Source of the DNA: Deefgea salmonis
GTDB lineage: Bacteria; Pseudomonadota; Gammaproteobacteria; Burkholderiales; Chitinibacteraceae
DNA length: 64,000 nt
Direction: 5' to 3'
NCBI RefSeq assembly: GCF_020531905.1
Contig: NZ_JAJAWG010000001.1
Coordinates: 558,001 to 622,000, forward strand
Part shown: positions 27,404-37,001 of the stretch, piece after piece
How the letters are laid out: the number at the start of each line of letters is the position of its first letter
Numbering within the stretch: the stretch's first letter is position 1
Position numbers and translations under genes: made by a program
The notes under the pieces: generated by a model
Told to the model about the DNA's origin: nothing
The model's database searches: none
Seen by the model: only the letters and a program-made list of their open reading frames with translations

Positions 27404-28285
27404 ATGCCCAATTATGCCACCTATGCCAAGCTAGCTTTGGTTTCATTGATCTGGGGTGGCACCTTTGTTGCCGGTCGCTATCTATCTGCAGATGTGCCAC
27501 CATTATTATCCGCTTGCCTGCGATTTTTCTTAGCAAGCATGACATTAATCATCTTCATTAGCATCAAAAATAATTTAATTATTGAATTATCAAAATCACA
27601 AATATTGAGATTAATTACACTTGGGTTCTTCGGTGTATTTTTGTATAACGTTTTCTTTTTTTATGGACTGCACTATACCGATGCTTCACGAGCCTCTCTG
27701 ATTGTTGCGCTCAATCCTGCATTAATTGCACTAACCGCTTTTTTTGTTGAAAAAGAAAAAATATCTCGCACTAATCTAATCGGAATAATGGCCTGTGTAA
27801 TCGGCGCGATTACCGTTATTCTCAGCAAAAGCACCATTACTCACTCAAGTAGCGAATTATGGAAAGGTGACTTACTCATTTTAGGCTGCGTAATCAGCTG
27901 GGTAATCTATACAGTATTTGCAAAAAAAATAGTTTTGGAAATTGGCCCAATTCATACAGTGACTTATTCTGTGATTGCAGGTACGAGCATGTTATTTATG
28001 GCGCTTATTTTTCAAGGCGGAGATAGTATTTCAGCGATGACCTTAATCACGCAAAAACAAATATGGAGTCTGGTCTATCTTGGCATTATTGGATCGGCTT
28101 TAGCTTATATTTTGTATTACGACGGAATACAAAATATTGGTGCGACAAAGGCCGGCGGATTTATTGCGCTCAATCCGCTATCTGCCGTGATCCTTAGTTT
28201 TTTAATTCTTGGCGAGCAGTTCAGTATTTCCATGTTGCTCGGCGGCATCATCGCCATTACGGGCATCTATTTTTGCAACAAATAG
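27404..28285 (+). CDS. EamA/DMT-family metabolite exporter
   Basis: A 293-residue membrane protein with ten predicted helices in two EamA repeats: repeat one starts LALVSLIWGGTFVAGR (11-26), repeat two GDLLILGCVISWVIYTVFAKK (about 155). The last helices hold GFIALNPLSAVILSFLILGE. AGGA precedes the start. The gene and its 230-bp upstream region are distinctly AT-richer than the neighbours, with frequent AAT and ATT codons, which hints at later acquisition. Substrate unknown; amino acids or metabolites are usual. Confidence 0.88.
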   Translation: MPNYATYAKLALVSLIWGGTFVAGRYLSADVPPLLSACLRFFLASMTLIIFISIKNNLIIELSKSQILRLITLGFFGVFLYNVFFFYGLHYTDASRASLIVALNPALIALTAFFVEKEKISRTNLIGIMACVIGAITVILSKSTITHSSSELWKGDLLILGCVISWVIYTVFAKKIVLEIGPIHTVTYSVIAGTSMLFMALIFQGGDSISAMTLITQKQIWSLVYLGIIGSALAYILYYDGIQNIGATKAGGFIALNPLSAVILSFLILGEQFSISMLLGGIIAITGIYFCNK

Positions 28286-28380
28286 CGCGCTCAATGAACA
28301 CAGGAAAAGTGACTTCTATAAGCATCGCATTTCAATAAAAACCATGAATAGCGATCAAAACAGCTGACTTTACATCGTGT

Positions 28381-30522
28381 TTAAAAATTTGACATGCTCG
28401 GTGGTGTTAACTCTGCGGGCAAGTGCGATGTTTGATCCAACCATGCCACTAAAGCAGCGCTGCTCATGGGCTCGGCAATCAAATAACCTTGCACTTCATC
28501 GCAGCCCATCACTGCCAGCGCCTGCCAAATCGCAACGGTCTCTACGCCTTCGGCAACGACTTTCAACCCCAATATATGGCCGATTTCAATCATTGAGCGA
28601 ACGATGGATACACTTTCAAACGTGCTATTCATCGACATCACAAACACTTGGTCGATTTTTAATTCATTCACCGGCATTTTGGCCAAATAGGCAAAGGACG
28701 AATAACCGGTACCAAAATCATCAATCGATAACCGCACGCCAAGGCAGCGCAAGCGCGCGAGATTTTGCAGCATCACATCGGGCTTATGCATAACGCCGGT
28801 TTCAGTGATTTCCAAGCAAAGATTAGCCGCATCCCCCGCCTTGCTCAGCTGCGCTTCGACAAAGTCGACAAATAGCACATCCTCCACATCACTCACCCCC
28901 ACATTCACTGAAATCAGCAGCCGCAATCCGGTTTGTTGCCACGCCACTTGCTGACGCAGCACTTCATGCAGCACCCATTCAGTAATGCCGCGTAATTTTC
29001 CGGTTTTTTCCGCAAATGGAATAAATAAGCTTGGAGAAATCCAGCCTCGATTCGGATGTTGCCAACGCACTAAGGCTTCCGCCGCATTCACTAGTCCAGA
29101 GGCCACATTAATTTTTGGCTGGTAATACACTACCAATTGATCTTCTTGCAATGCTTCGCGCAAATCCCCCATCAAGGTAAATTGATTTAAACGACTCTCC
29201 TCTCGCGAAGGATCATATAACACGCAGCTTTCGCGATTTAATTTTGCGAAAAACATGGCGACCTCCGCGTGGCGTAATAAGCCTTCTGCCGTATTGGCAT
29301 GCTGCGGATATATTGCGATACCTGATCGAATCGCAATATTGATTTTTTGCTCACCCAACAACAGAGATGCCGATAAGATCTCTTCAATTTGCCGCATTTG
29401 TAACTGAACCTGCGCCTCGTTTTCCGCTGACAGCAGCAAGGTAAACGCATTGCCCGATATACGGCCCGCCAAGCGAACAGGCTCACTTTGCAATAGAGAA
29501 AGTCGGTCCGCAATAATGCATAAAACGCGATCGCCAGCCTCAAAGCCAAACGCGTCATTGATATAGCGAAAATCAGCGAGATCAACCGTCGCCACTGCCA
29601 ACCAAGGCGGTGATTTACTTAAAACCACCGTGAGGGCTTCAGCAAATTTGACCCGATTGGGCAAACCGGTCAAACGATCACTAAACGCCAATTGCCGCAG
29701 CAAATGTTCACGCGCCGAAATGGCGTCGCCCATCGCATTAAAAGCCGAAGCCAAGCTACCCAATTCATCATGCCGATGAATCGGCATGCGAACATCAAAT
29801 TCACCGGCCGCAAAGCGGCGCACCGCCAAAGAAAACCGCCGCAATGGTGCGGTCATTTTGGTGGCTAAAACCCAGGCTACCCCTGCGCCAATCAAAAACA
29901 AAATCAAGCAGCACAGCGCCGCCTGCATTTTAAGTTGCGCTTGCTGCTGCAATACCGCTTGCATTGAGAGATCAGCACCCAGCACATAAAATCCTCCGCC
30001 CGATCTTGGTACGGCCATCGCGGTGGAGCGAAAAACGCCATACTCATCCCTCAACTCGCCAAAATAAGTTTTGCCACTGTCTAACGCGGCCTTAAATCGC
30101 AACTCCTGATCGGCATACGGCTGCAAATAATGCCCGTAGCGACCGCCTTTCACTTCGGCGGGACTGGCACTGTCGGCCAAATAACGCACCTGCCCTTGTT
30201 CCATCGCCAATACATATAAATAACGCACCCCCACTTGCTCGGCATAACGATTCAATTGCAGTACATTGCGCTCATAATCGGCACTGGGAATCGAGCGACC
30301 ACTAAGGGCGCGATCTAGATATTGCTCAGGCAACACAAAAGGGATCGCCCGCGCAGCAGTCAACAATCGGCCATCCAACTCGGCAATTAAGGCGGTATTT
30401 AAAAAGAGATACAGCGCAGCAGACAAAGCCATCGAAATTAATAAGTTCAGCAGCAACAAAACCAATAAAACCTTGGTTCTTGCGCCTCTAAACTGATTGA
30501 TTAACTTCGTCCGCAAGTCCAA
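28381..30522 (-). CDS. Membrane GGDEF-EAL protein, likely c-di-GMP phosphodiesterase
   Basis: A 713-residue signalling protein. Order: TM helix (about 17-38), periplasmic sensor domain (40-195), second TM helix (near 200-220), HAMP linker, GGDEF domain (about 275-440) and EAL domain (450-700). The GGDEF signature is degenerate (ISGNAF in place of GGDEF), so cyclase activity is unlikely. The EAL domain keeps EALVRW, ITETGVM and DDFGTGYSS with the metal residues, so c-di-GMP hydrolysis is likely. It is a single-gene unit. Confidence 0.9.
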   Translation of the reverse strand: MDLRTKLINQFRGARTKVLLVLLLLNLLISMALSAALYLFLNTALIAELDGRLLTAARAIPFVLPEQYLDRALSGRSIPSADYERNVLQLNRYAEQVGVRYLYVLAMEQGQVRYLADSASPAEVKGGRYGHYLQPYADQELRFKAALDSGKTYFGELRDEYGVFRSTAMAVPRSGGGFYVLGADLSMQAVLQQQAQLKMQAALCCLILFLIGAGVAWVLATKMTAPLRRFSLAVRRFAAGEFDVRMPIHRHDELGSLASAFNAMGDAISAREHLLRQLAFSDRLTGLPNRVKFAEALTVVLSKSPPWLAVATVDLADFRYINDAFGFEAGDRVLCIIADRLSLLQSEPVRLAGRISGNAFTLLLSAENEAQVQLQMRQIEEILSASLLLGEQKINIAIRSGIAIYPQHANTAEGLLRHAEVAMFFAKLNRESCVLYDPSREESRLNQFTLMGDLREALQEDQLVVYYQPKINVASGLVNAAEALVRWQHPNRGWISPSLFIPFAEKTGKLRGITEWVLHEVLRQQVAWQQTGLRLLISVNVGVSDVEDVLFVDFVEAQLSKAGDAANLCLEITETGVMHKPDVMLQNLARLRCLGVRLSIDDFGTGYSSFAYLAKMPVNELKIDQVFVMSMNSTFESVSIVRSMIEIGHILGLKVVAEGVETVAIWQALAVMGCDEVQGYLIAEPMSSAALVAWLDQTSHLPAELTPPSMSNF

Positions 30523-30607
30523 AATAGCGCCTCAAACTCAAGATCCATTGATTGAGTTTAATTAATAGACTGGTTTGCTGCAGCGCGCAAAGAAAGTTAT
30601 ACGAAAC

Positions 30608-32419
30608 CTAAACATCTAACCACTTTCTTGTGGCTTTCGAATCATTAAAAAATTCAGCTTGCATTTTTAACCCAACCGTATCCAAAACGGCCGAAATTGG
30701 CGTGACTTGGCACTCAAACAGCTCATCGCGGCGAAATGCGTGGACGCGCAATGCACGAGCCGACCGATCAACACCCTGTGCACTGGCTAGCAGCACATCC
30801 AAATTGCTGGCAGTCACGCGCAAGCCTTCAATCGCCACCAACACATCCCCCGCAGCAAGTCCTGCCACTTCGGCCGCGCCGGCCGCCATCACATTGACTA
30901 ACTTCACCCCCAGCGGGTCACTCGCCGTTTTCGCGGCCAGCGTCAACTTGGATGGCGCAGGGTTGGCGCGCCAGCCCCCACGGTCTTGCGCCGAATCAGC
31001 CGCCCTTTGTTGCCATACGACATCTAAATCGGCGAGCAAATCTTGCAGTGGCAGCGGCGCAGTTGAGCGTAAGCCTAGTTCAAATAAATCTGACAGATCA
31101 ACACCCGTCACTCGCTGCGCCAAGGTCTCCCACTCAGACTCGGCAATACCGCGCCCAGCGGTCTCGAAGTTCAGCCCATACTCTTGCCACAATGCACGCA
31201 TCACATCATCCAACGATTTTTGCTGCTGGGTGGCTTGGCGTATCGTCAAATCCAAACACAGGGCAAATAGCGCGCCTTTGGTGTAATAACTCACCAGCGC
31301 ATTGGGACTATTTTCATCTGGTCGATAATACTTAATCCAGGTATCGAAGCTGGCGTCTTCTAGATTCTGCACTAGACGGCCATACCCCCGCTCTACACTA
31401 GTAATCGTTTGCGATAATAAGTCCAAATACGATTGTGGCGTAATCAAGCCAGCACGCAGCAAGCATAAATCATCGTAATATGACGTAATGCCTTCAAATG
31501 CCCACAACAGCCGCGAATAATTCTCTTGGCTTAAATCATACGGCGCATACGCCGCGGGCTTAATCCGCTTCACATTCCAGCTATGGAAGTATTCGTGGCT
31601 ACACAAACCCAAAAACTGACGATAGCCGTCTTTGATTTCGGTTTCATGCGCCCAAGGCAAGTCGCTGCGATTGCAAATTAAAGCCGTTGACGCACGATGC
31701 TCCAAACCACCATAACCCTCACCCACTGCCAGAGTCAGAAATAGATAATCTTTAAATGGCGCAGGCGTAGCAAAAAACTGAATTTGATACTCACAGATTT
31801 TTTGCAAATCGTGCGCCAACCGGGGCAAATCGGCTTGATGGCGACCGGCAATGATGATGCGATGCGGCACCCCCGCCGCCATAAACTCAACTTGAGAAAA
31901 ATCGCTCATTTCAACCGGATGATCAATGAGATCATCATAGTTTTGCGCCAGATACTGACCAAAACCAGCGGCATCGACCTGCTGCGCTGGCATACTGGTA
32001 GCCACTTTCCAAGCGTTGTTCTGGCTCGGAACAATGGTTAAACCGCAAGGTTGATCTTCTTGGCCGGCCACCGCCAAGAAAACGCTGGTGCCATTAAAAA
32101 ACCCGCGCTCATGATCCAAATACGCACCGCGCACCGATAAATCAAAGGCATACACTTGATAAGTCACCCGCAACGGCGCTGCAACCGCGGCGGCTTGCCA
32201 GCTCGACTTGTCTAACTTCGTGAGCGGCACGCGCACGCCGGCTGATTCGGCTTCAATACTAACAATATGCTTGGCAAATTCGCGTAGCAAATAACTCCCT
32301 GGAATCCAACTTGGCAAATGCACGATCTGCCCTGCCGCATCAGGCTGCTCAATCGTCAGCTCAACCGCAAACAAATGCGCGGCAATATGGTGGGGCGTAA
32401 TTTTGTATTGGATGCTCAT
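30608..32419 (-). CDS. M61 glycyl aminopeptidase-like protein with PDZ domain
   Basis: A 603-residue cytoplasmic metallopeptidase. The zinc motif HEYFHSWNVKRIKP (about 276-289) with a downstream glutamate in WAFEGITSYYDDL is the M61 mark; a C-terminal PDZ domain (about 500-570) contains LGVKLVNVMAAGAAEVAGL and GDVLVAIEGL. The start MSIQYKI at 32419 is preferred to the six-codon longer version. Family members release N-terminal glycine or alanine; the role here is general peptide turnover or unknown. Confidence 0.88.
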   Translation of the reverse strand: MSIQYKITPHHIAAHLFAVELTIEQPDAAGQIVHLPSWIPGSYLLREFAKHIVSIEAESAGVRVPLTKLDKSSWQAAAVAAPLRVTYQVYAFDLSVRGAYLDHERGFFNGTSVFLAVAGQEDQPCGLTIVPSQNNAWKVATSMPAQQVDAAGFGQYLAQNYDDLIDHPVEMSDFSQVEFMAAGVPHRIIIAGRHQADLPRLAHDLQKICEYQIQFFATPAPFKDYLFLTLAVGEGYGGLEHRASTALICNRSDLPWAHETEIKDGYRQFLGLCSHEYFHSWNVKRIKPAAYAPYDLSQENYSRLLWAFEGITSYYDDLCLLRAGLITPQSYLDLLSQTITSVERGYGRLVQNLEDASFDTWIKYYRPDENSPNALVSYYTKGALFALCLDLTIRQATQQQKSLDDVMRALWQEYGLNFETAGRGIAESEWETLAQRVTGVDLSDLFELGLRSTAPLPLQDLLADLDVVWQQRAADSAQDRGGWRANPAPSKLTLAAKTASDPLGVKLVNVMAAGAAEVAGLAAGDVLVAIEGLRVTASNLDVLLASAQGVDRSARALRVHAFRRDELFECQVTPISAVLDTVGLKMQAEFFNDSKATRKWLDV

Positions 32420-32540
32420 GATCAATAGAGTCCTCAAAATGGGTGTTGCGTCATTGATTCAAGTCCGCCATCCGGCAGGCCCCGCACTCACCGATCGATG
32501 AACAGGCCGCCTAGCCGCGATTTCTTGAAAAAACCTTCGC

Positions 32541-32577
32541 AAAAAAAATGATCGCCAAGTGCTACCTAGCGATCAAT
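32541..32577 (-). terminator. Terminator downstream of cysS
   Basis: TGATCGC (32549-32555) and GCGATCA (32569-32575) pair, with a run of eight As on the plus strand (Ts in the minus-strand transcript). Confidence 0.7.
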
Positions 32578-32637
32578 CACTTTATATCTGTTGATGGGCT
32601 GATTCGATCATGTCACCGCGCCAGCCCATAGCAAACT

Positions 32638-34029
32638 TTATTCTCGACGCCAGCCAGTGCCTTGCGCCGTATCTTCCAGCACAATCCCAGCGGCGGCCAA
32701 TTCATCCCGAATTCGATCCGATTCGGCCCAATTTTTGGCTGCCCGCGCTGCTTTGCGCGCAGCGATTGCCGCTTCGATTTGCTCCGCTTGCCAAGCACTA
32801 TCGCTGCTACCGGCTTGCAAATACGCTTCTGGATCGCGCTGTAATAAACCCAACACATTGCCTAACGCTTTTAACAAACTCGCGGCAGCAATCCCTTGCT
32901 CAGTAGCGCCGTGTTTATTGGCTTGCAAGGCCAATTCAAACAACACCGCCACCGCTTCGGTGGTGGCAAAATCATCATCCATCGCCGCTTTAAAACGCGC
33001 CGCCATCGGGTGCGACCAATCGATAGATATTGTTTGTGCTGGGATGGATTTTAGCGTGGTGTATAACCGCGTTAAGGCATTTTTAGCATCGTCCAAATGC
33101 GCATCGCTGTAATTGAGTGGGCTGCGATAATGCGCGCGCAAAATAAAGAAGCGCAGAACTTCAGCGTCGTATTGCGCTAAAACATCACGAATAATAAAAA
33201 AATTACCGAGGCTTTTCGACATTTTTTCATTATCAACATTGATAAAGCCATTATGCAGCCAGTAATTCACATACGGATGGCCGTGCGCGCCCTCCGATTG
33301 GGCGATTTCATTTTCATGATGCGGAAACTGTAAATCCTCACCACCACCATGAATATCAAACTGCTCGCCCAAATGGTGGCAACTCATTGCCGAGCATTCA
33401 ATATGCCAGCCGGGACGACCACTACCCCACGGTGAAGCCCACTTCACTTCATTAGGTTCGTCAGACTTGGCGCTTTTCCACAACACAAAATCCGCCGGAT
33501 CTTGCTTATTTTCGTCAATATCAACGCGCTCACCGGCACGCTGATCATCTAAATTTTTACGCGATAATTTGCCGTAACCTTGAAATTTACGCACCGAATA
33601 ATACACATCGCCATTAGGGGCCGAATACGCTAAACCACGATCAAACAACTGCCCAATAATCGACTGCATGCCATGAATATGCTCAGTAGCACGTGGCTCA
33701 TGATCTGGGCGAATAATGCCCAGCGCAGCAAAGTCTTCATTCATTGCGGCAATAAAGCGCTCGGTAAGCGAATGAATCGACTCACCATTTTCAGCGGCAC
33801 GGCGAATGATTTTGTCATCAATATCAGTGATATTACGCACATAATTCACTTGGTAACCCGACTCACGAAACCAACGCGTGATGACGTCAAACACCACCAC
33901 CATCCGCGCATGGCCAATATGGCAATAATCGTAAACCGTCATGCCGCAAACATACATGTTCACAATGCCGGGCGTCATCGGTTTAAATTCCTGCTTCTCG
34001 CGGGCCAAGGTATTGTACAAAGTGATCAT
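32638..34029 (-). CDS. cysS: Cysteinyl-tRNA synthetase
   Basis: A 463-residue class I synthetase that charges tRNA-Cys. The HIGH motif appears as CHIGHAR (about 36-42), the KMSKS motif as KMSKSLGN (269-276). Zinc ligands are Cys28 in YVCGMTVYD, the cysteine in WHIECSAMS, and the HHENE region. Length is normal. It has its own terminator downstream. Confidence 0.97.
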   Translation of the reverse strand: MITLYNTLAREKQEFKPMTPGIVNMYVCGMTVYDYCHIGHARMVVVFDVITRWFRESGYQVNYVRNITDIDDKIIRRAAENGESIHSLTERFIAAMNEDFAALGIIRPDHEPRATEHIHGMQSIIGQLFDRGLAYSAPNGDVYYSVRKFQGYGKLSRKNLDDQRAGERVDIDENKQDPADFVLWKSAKSDEPNEVKWASPWGSGRPGWHIECSAMSCHHLGEQFDIHGGGEDLQFPHHENEIAQSEGAHGHPYVNYWLHNGFINVDNEKMSKSLGNFFIIRDVLAQYDAEVLRFFILRAHYRSPLNYSDAHLDDAKNALTRLYTTLKSIPAQTISIDWSHPMAARFKAAMDDDFATTEAVAVLFELALQANKHGATEQGIAAASLLKALGNVLGLLQRDPEAYLQAGSSDSAWQAEQIEAAIAARKAARAAKNWAESDRIRDELAAAGIVLEDTAQGTGWRRE

Positions 34030-34278
34030 AAAGGGCTCGTAATTGGATTTAGTCCGTCATTCTACCAAAGCTACCGAGTACGCCCAACGCTGTTTACTGA
34101 AAAATTCAAACTTCACCGGCGCTTTATCACGATGTGATCAACAATTCACACGCATCACATTACGCCAGCATCGATGTGTACCAGCTCGACTTGTATGTCA
34201 GCCAAACCATCAATAAGGCAGCGCCAGCAACCCAAGCGCGGCACATTGATTGGCGCTTTTACGCCCAAAAAAACGAAA

Positions 34279-35442
34279 TTATTCGAGGTATTTTCGTCCA
34301 CCGTAGCCCGAAACCCCCAGCAAGAGTCGAACTAGGCCGTAACACGTCCACACCACAGCGCGGCGTAAATAACTGGCTTGATGCACATGCTCGGGCAAAA
34401 TGAGCACCGCATCACGCTGCAAGCGGCATTGCAAATCAGATCGCAGCTGCTGCGCAAAAGACGCATCCTCAATCACCAGATTCGCTTCTCGCGCCAGCAA
34501 CAAACTAAATGGATCAATATTACTTGACCCAACGGTGGCCCAAGCTTGATCAATCACCGCCACTTTGGCGTGCATAAAGCCGCTCTTATATTGATAAATT
34601 TCAACGCCGGCGTGTAATAAATCACGGTAATACGCCCAGCTAGCGTATTGCAACAAAGCATGATCGCGCTCGTCTTGCAGTAGCAATACCACTTTCACCC
34701 CGCGCTTAGCAGCGCGCATTAAAGCTTGGCGTAAACGTAGCCCGGGCAAAAAATAAGCATTGGCAATCATGATTTCGGATTGCGCCGCTTCAATCGCTTG
34801 CAAATAGGCTTTTTCGATCGCATGTCGATTGCGCGCATTATCGCGCACCACAAGGCGTGCTTTGGCACGCCCTACTTCCCTAGACAATGGCCAATGCACA
34901 CGTACAAAATTTGATTTTTTAAATTGCATCCACGCGGTGTAACGCCATTGCCGGGCAAGGGCCTGCTCAATGTCAAACACCACCGGCCCTTTAACGGCAA
35001 CGGCATAATCATAGCGCGGTGCCATACCGGGCCCATCATCGTCGCTAATGATATTGATCCCGCCGACAAATGCCAATTGACCATCAAAACAAGATAATTT
35101 GCGATGCAAGCGGCGTAGGCGTGAGCGCCTGAGCGCGAAACGGCTCACCTCGGGGCGAAAAAACAACAGCTGCACCCCAGCATCCTGCAGCGCTTGACGC
35201 AGTTTTACCGGAAAAGCCGATGCGCCAAAACCATCGAGCAAGAGCCCAACTCGAACGCCACGCTGAGCGGCGCACATCAACGCGCGGGTCACCGCAAGGC
35301 CGATGTCATCGCTCGAAAAAATATACGTTTCAAGCCGGATTTCAAACTGAGCCGCGTCAATCGCCGACAGCAGCGCAGGAAAAAACGCCGCACCATCGCG
35401 CAATAAGGTCAGTTGATGCCCTTCATAGCAAGGCGGCGTCAT
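34279..35442 (-). CDS. Phospholipase D family protein, ClsB/YbhO-like
   Basis: A 387-residue protein with two HKD motifs: HRKLSCFDGQLAFVGG (about 113-128) and HAKVAVIDQAWATVGSSN (290-307), both with H, K and the following D. The pair with an upstream exo/endonuclease/phosphatase protein mirrors E. coli ybhP-ybhO (clsB), whose second protein makes cardiolipin. Start overlaps the preceding stop by four bases (ATGA), so the genes are coupled. It may form cardiolipin or another phosphatidyl product. Confidence 0.88.
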   Translation of the reverse strand: MTPPCYEGHQLTLLRDGAAFFPALLSAIDAAQFEIRLETYIFSSDDIGLAVTRALMCAAQRGVRVGLLLDGFGASAFPVKLRQALQDAGVQLLFFRPEVSRFALRRSRLRRLHRKLSCFDGQLAFVGGINIISDDDGPGMAPRYDYAVAVKGPVVFDIEQALARQWRYTAWMQFKKSNFVRVHWPLSREVGRAKARLVVRDNARNRHAIEKAYLQAIEAAQSEIMIANAYFLPGLRLRQALMRAAKRGVKVVLLLQDERDHALLQYASWAYYRDLLHAGVEIYQYKSGFMHAKVAVIDQAWATVGSSNIDPFSLLLAREANLVIEDASFAQQLRSDLQCRLQRDAVLILPEHVHQASYLRRAVVWTCYGLVRLLLGVSGYGGRKYLE

Positions 35443-36218
35443 ACCTGATTTAAACTACGGGATAACGTGGCCAATAAGGGAGCGTGGTCCGACAAACTAC
35501 GCCAAGGCGCACCATGCAAGACCTCGGCCGATTCAATGCTAAAGCCACGGGTATAGATACGATCTAAAGAGAAAAACGGCATTCTGGCCGGGAAACTACG
35601 CGCATGCGCCCCGTGCAAAGACTGAAAAACTTCGTCCATACCCAATTCAGATTGCAGCACTTGGCTAACTTCACCGCGCCAATCATTAAAATCCCCCGCC
35701 AGCACCAGCGGCGCATCTTCAGGCACTTGTTCAGCAATAGAACGAATCATTAACTGCAATTGCTTACGCCGATCTGAGGCACGTAAGTTCAAATGCACAC
35801 AAAAAGCATGCAAGGGCTGCGTCCAGCGCGGTAAATCTAACTGACAGTACAGCAAACCCCGTTGCTCAAATCGGTGCAAGGTTAAATCGTGATTACTGCG
35901 ATGCAAAATCGGAAACCGCGACAACAAGGCATTGCCGTGATGCCCGAGTAAATAATGGGCATTACTTCCGTAAGCAGAAAATAGCGCATCGCCAGCCAAA
36001 TACTCATGCTGAGCATCCAGCGGCCAAGTATGGATTTTCTTGGCTAAATCATGGTGCAGGCCCTGTACTTCCTGCAAAAAAACAATATCTGGATCGAGCG
36101 TTTTTAAAGCATGTCGCACGCCATGCAGTACAAAATTCTGATTGAGCGGCGACATGCCTTTATGAATATTGTAAGAAGCCACTCGCAATATATTTTTGCT
36201 TTTCAATGGCATTGCCAC
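35439..36218 (-). CDS. Endonuclease/exonuclease/phosphatase family protein, YbhP-like
   Basis: A 259-residue protein of the EEP superfamily. Catalytic motifs: RVASYNIHKGMSP (12-24), FLQEVQGLHHD (about 46-56, Glu), LAGDFNDWRGEV (about 172-183) and SDHAPLLATL (near 240, the Asp-His pair). No signal peptide is visible. It is coupled to the ClsB-like gene, as in E. coli ybhP. The substrate may be a phospholipid or nucleic acid; unknown. Confidence 0.85.
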   Translation of the reverse strand: MAMPLKSKNILRVASYNIHKGMSPLNQNFVLHGVRHALKTLDPDIVFLQEVQGLHHDLAKKIHTWPLDAQHEYLAGDALFSAYGSNAHYLLGHHGNALLSRFPILHRSNHDLTLHRFEQRGLLYCQLDLPRWTQPLHAFCVHLNLRASDRRKQLQLMIRSIAEQVPEDAPLVLAGDFNDWRGEVSQVLQSELGMDEVFQSLHGAHARSFPARMPFFSLDRIYTRGFSIESAEVLHGAPWRSLSDHAPLLATLSRSLNQV

Positions 36219-36307
36219 ATCCTCTCAAAATCCCAATGTCAACATTGAATCGAGCCAGCTTAGCACAGCCTTATGCGCGGCAACGAGATTGCCACTGCGC
36301 ATCGTCA

Positions 36308-36348
36308 GCAAAAAAAAGGGCCATCTGAACTGACCCCTTTTATTTTTA
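36308..36348 (-). terminator. Terminator of the tor operon
   Basis: AAAGGG-CCA and TGA-CCCCTTT pair imperfectly, and the minus strand ends in eight Ts. It lies just after torD. Confidence 0.5.
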
Positions 36349-36368
36349 GTACAGCCACCATCCTTACC

Positions 36369-37001
36369 TTACTCCAAGGATGTACCCGCCTCCGCTTGCA
36401 AGATGCCGCATAGCAAACGGCTCAATGCCGGATAAAACGCCACTTGCGTATGTATCGTTTGGCATTTCTCGCTAAACATCGGCACCCAGCGCAGCAAAGA
36501 CGCCACCATCTCTTGCTCGTCCTGCGCTTTGCCCGCCATGGCCAGCCATGACAACAACTCCAGTTGAATCGCCAAATGATCGGCCGCTTCAGGATAGGCA
36601 CTATCTAAGCCAAGGCCATAGAACTCAAGCTTTTCACGCATGGCTTTTTCTTCTGGACCAAACAGCGTTTTATGCTCACCAACATAACAAGAAGCATATG
36701 GCAAAGCACTGCTTTTAACGTCTAACAAAAAACACATGGTGTAATCCGCCGCCAATTCAAGTTGGGCATCGGGCAGATCACGTAAAGCATTGATCGACCC
36801 TTGCAGCTGCGTCACTTCAACCGCAAATCCCGCCTGCGCCAACACATCAAATAGCGGCTCAGCAGCACCGGAAAACCAAATTTGTAGCTGCGCTTCAGTC
36901 AATTCACGGGCATAGAGCGTGGCAAACCAAGCATATAAAGCCGCACGTTGATCGGCGGGTGCCGCTGCTGTTTGTTCCGATGTTACTGTGCTTGCATTCA
37001 T
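36369..37001 (-). CDS. torD: TorD chaperone for TMAO reductase
   Basis: A 210-residue cytoplasmic, all-alpha chaperone that protects apo-TorA and helps molybdenum cofactor insertion before Tat export. The family pattern is seen in [19 protein letters not shown] (20-38), [12 protein letters not shown] (about 83-94) and [15 protein letters not shown] (101-115). It overlaps the torA stop by four bases (ATGA), the usual layout of reductase plus dedicated chaperone. Confidence 0.92.
   Translation of the reverse strand: MNASTVTSEQTAAAPADQRAALYAWFATLYARELTEAQLQIWFSGAAEPLFDVLAQAGFAVEVTQLQGSINALRDLPDAQLELAADYTMCFLLDVKSSALPYASCYVGEHKTLFGPEEKAMREKLEFYGLGLDSAYPEAADHLAIQLELLSWLAMAGKAQDEQEMVASLLRWVPMFSEKCQTIHTQVAFYPALSRLLCGILQAEAGTSLE

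Noticed and set aside
34130-34170. CRP-like site near TGTGATCAACAATTCACA
   Set aside because: The spacing between TGTGA and TCACA is eight bases instead of six, and its position after cysS gives no suitable promoter.
34134-34403. Possible 89-residue gene on the plus strand between cysS and the ClsB-like gene
   Set aside because: It overlaps over 120 bp of the ClsB-like gene on the other strand, lacks a ribosome site and has no recognisable motif.
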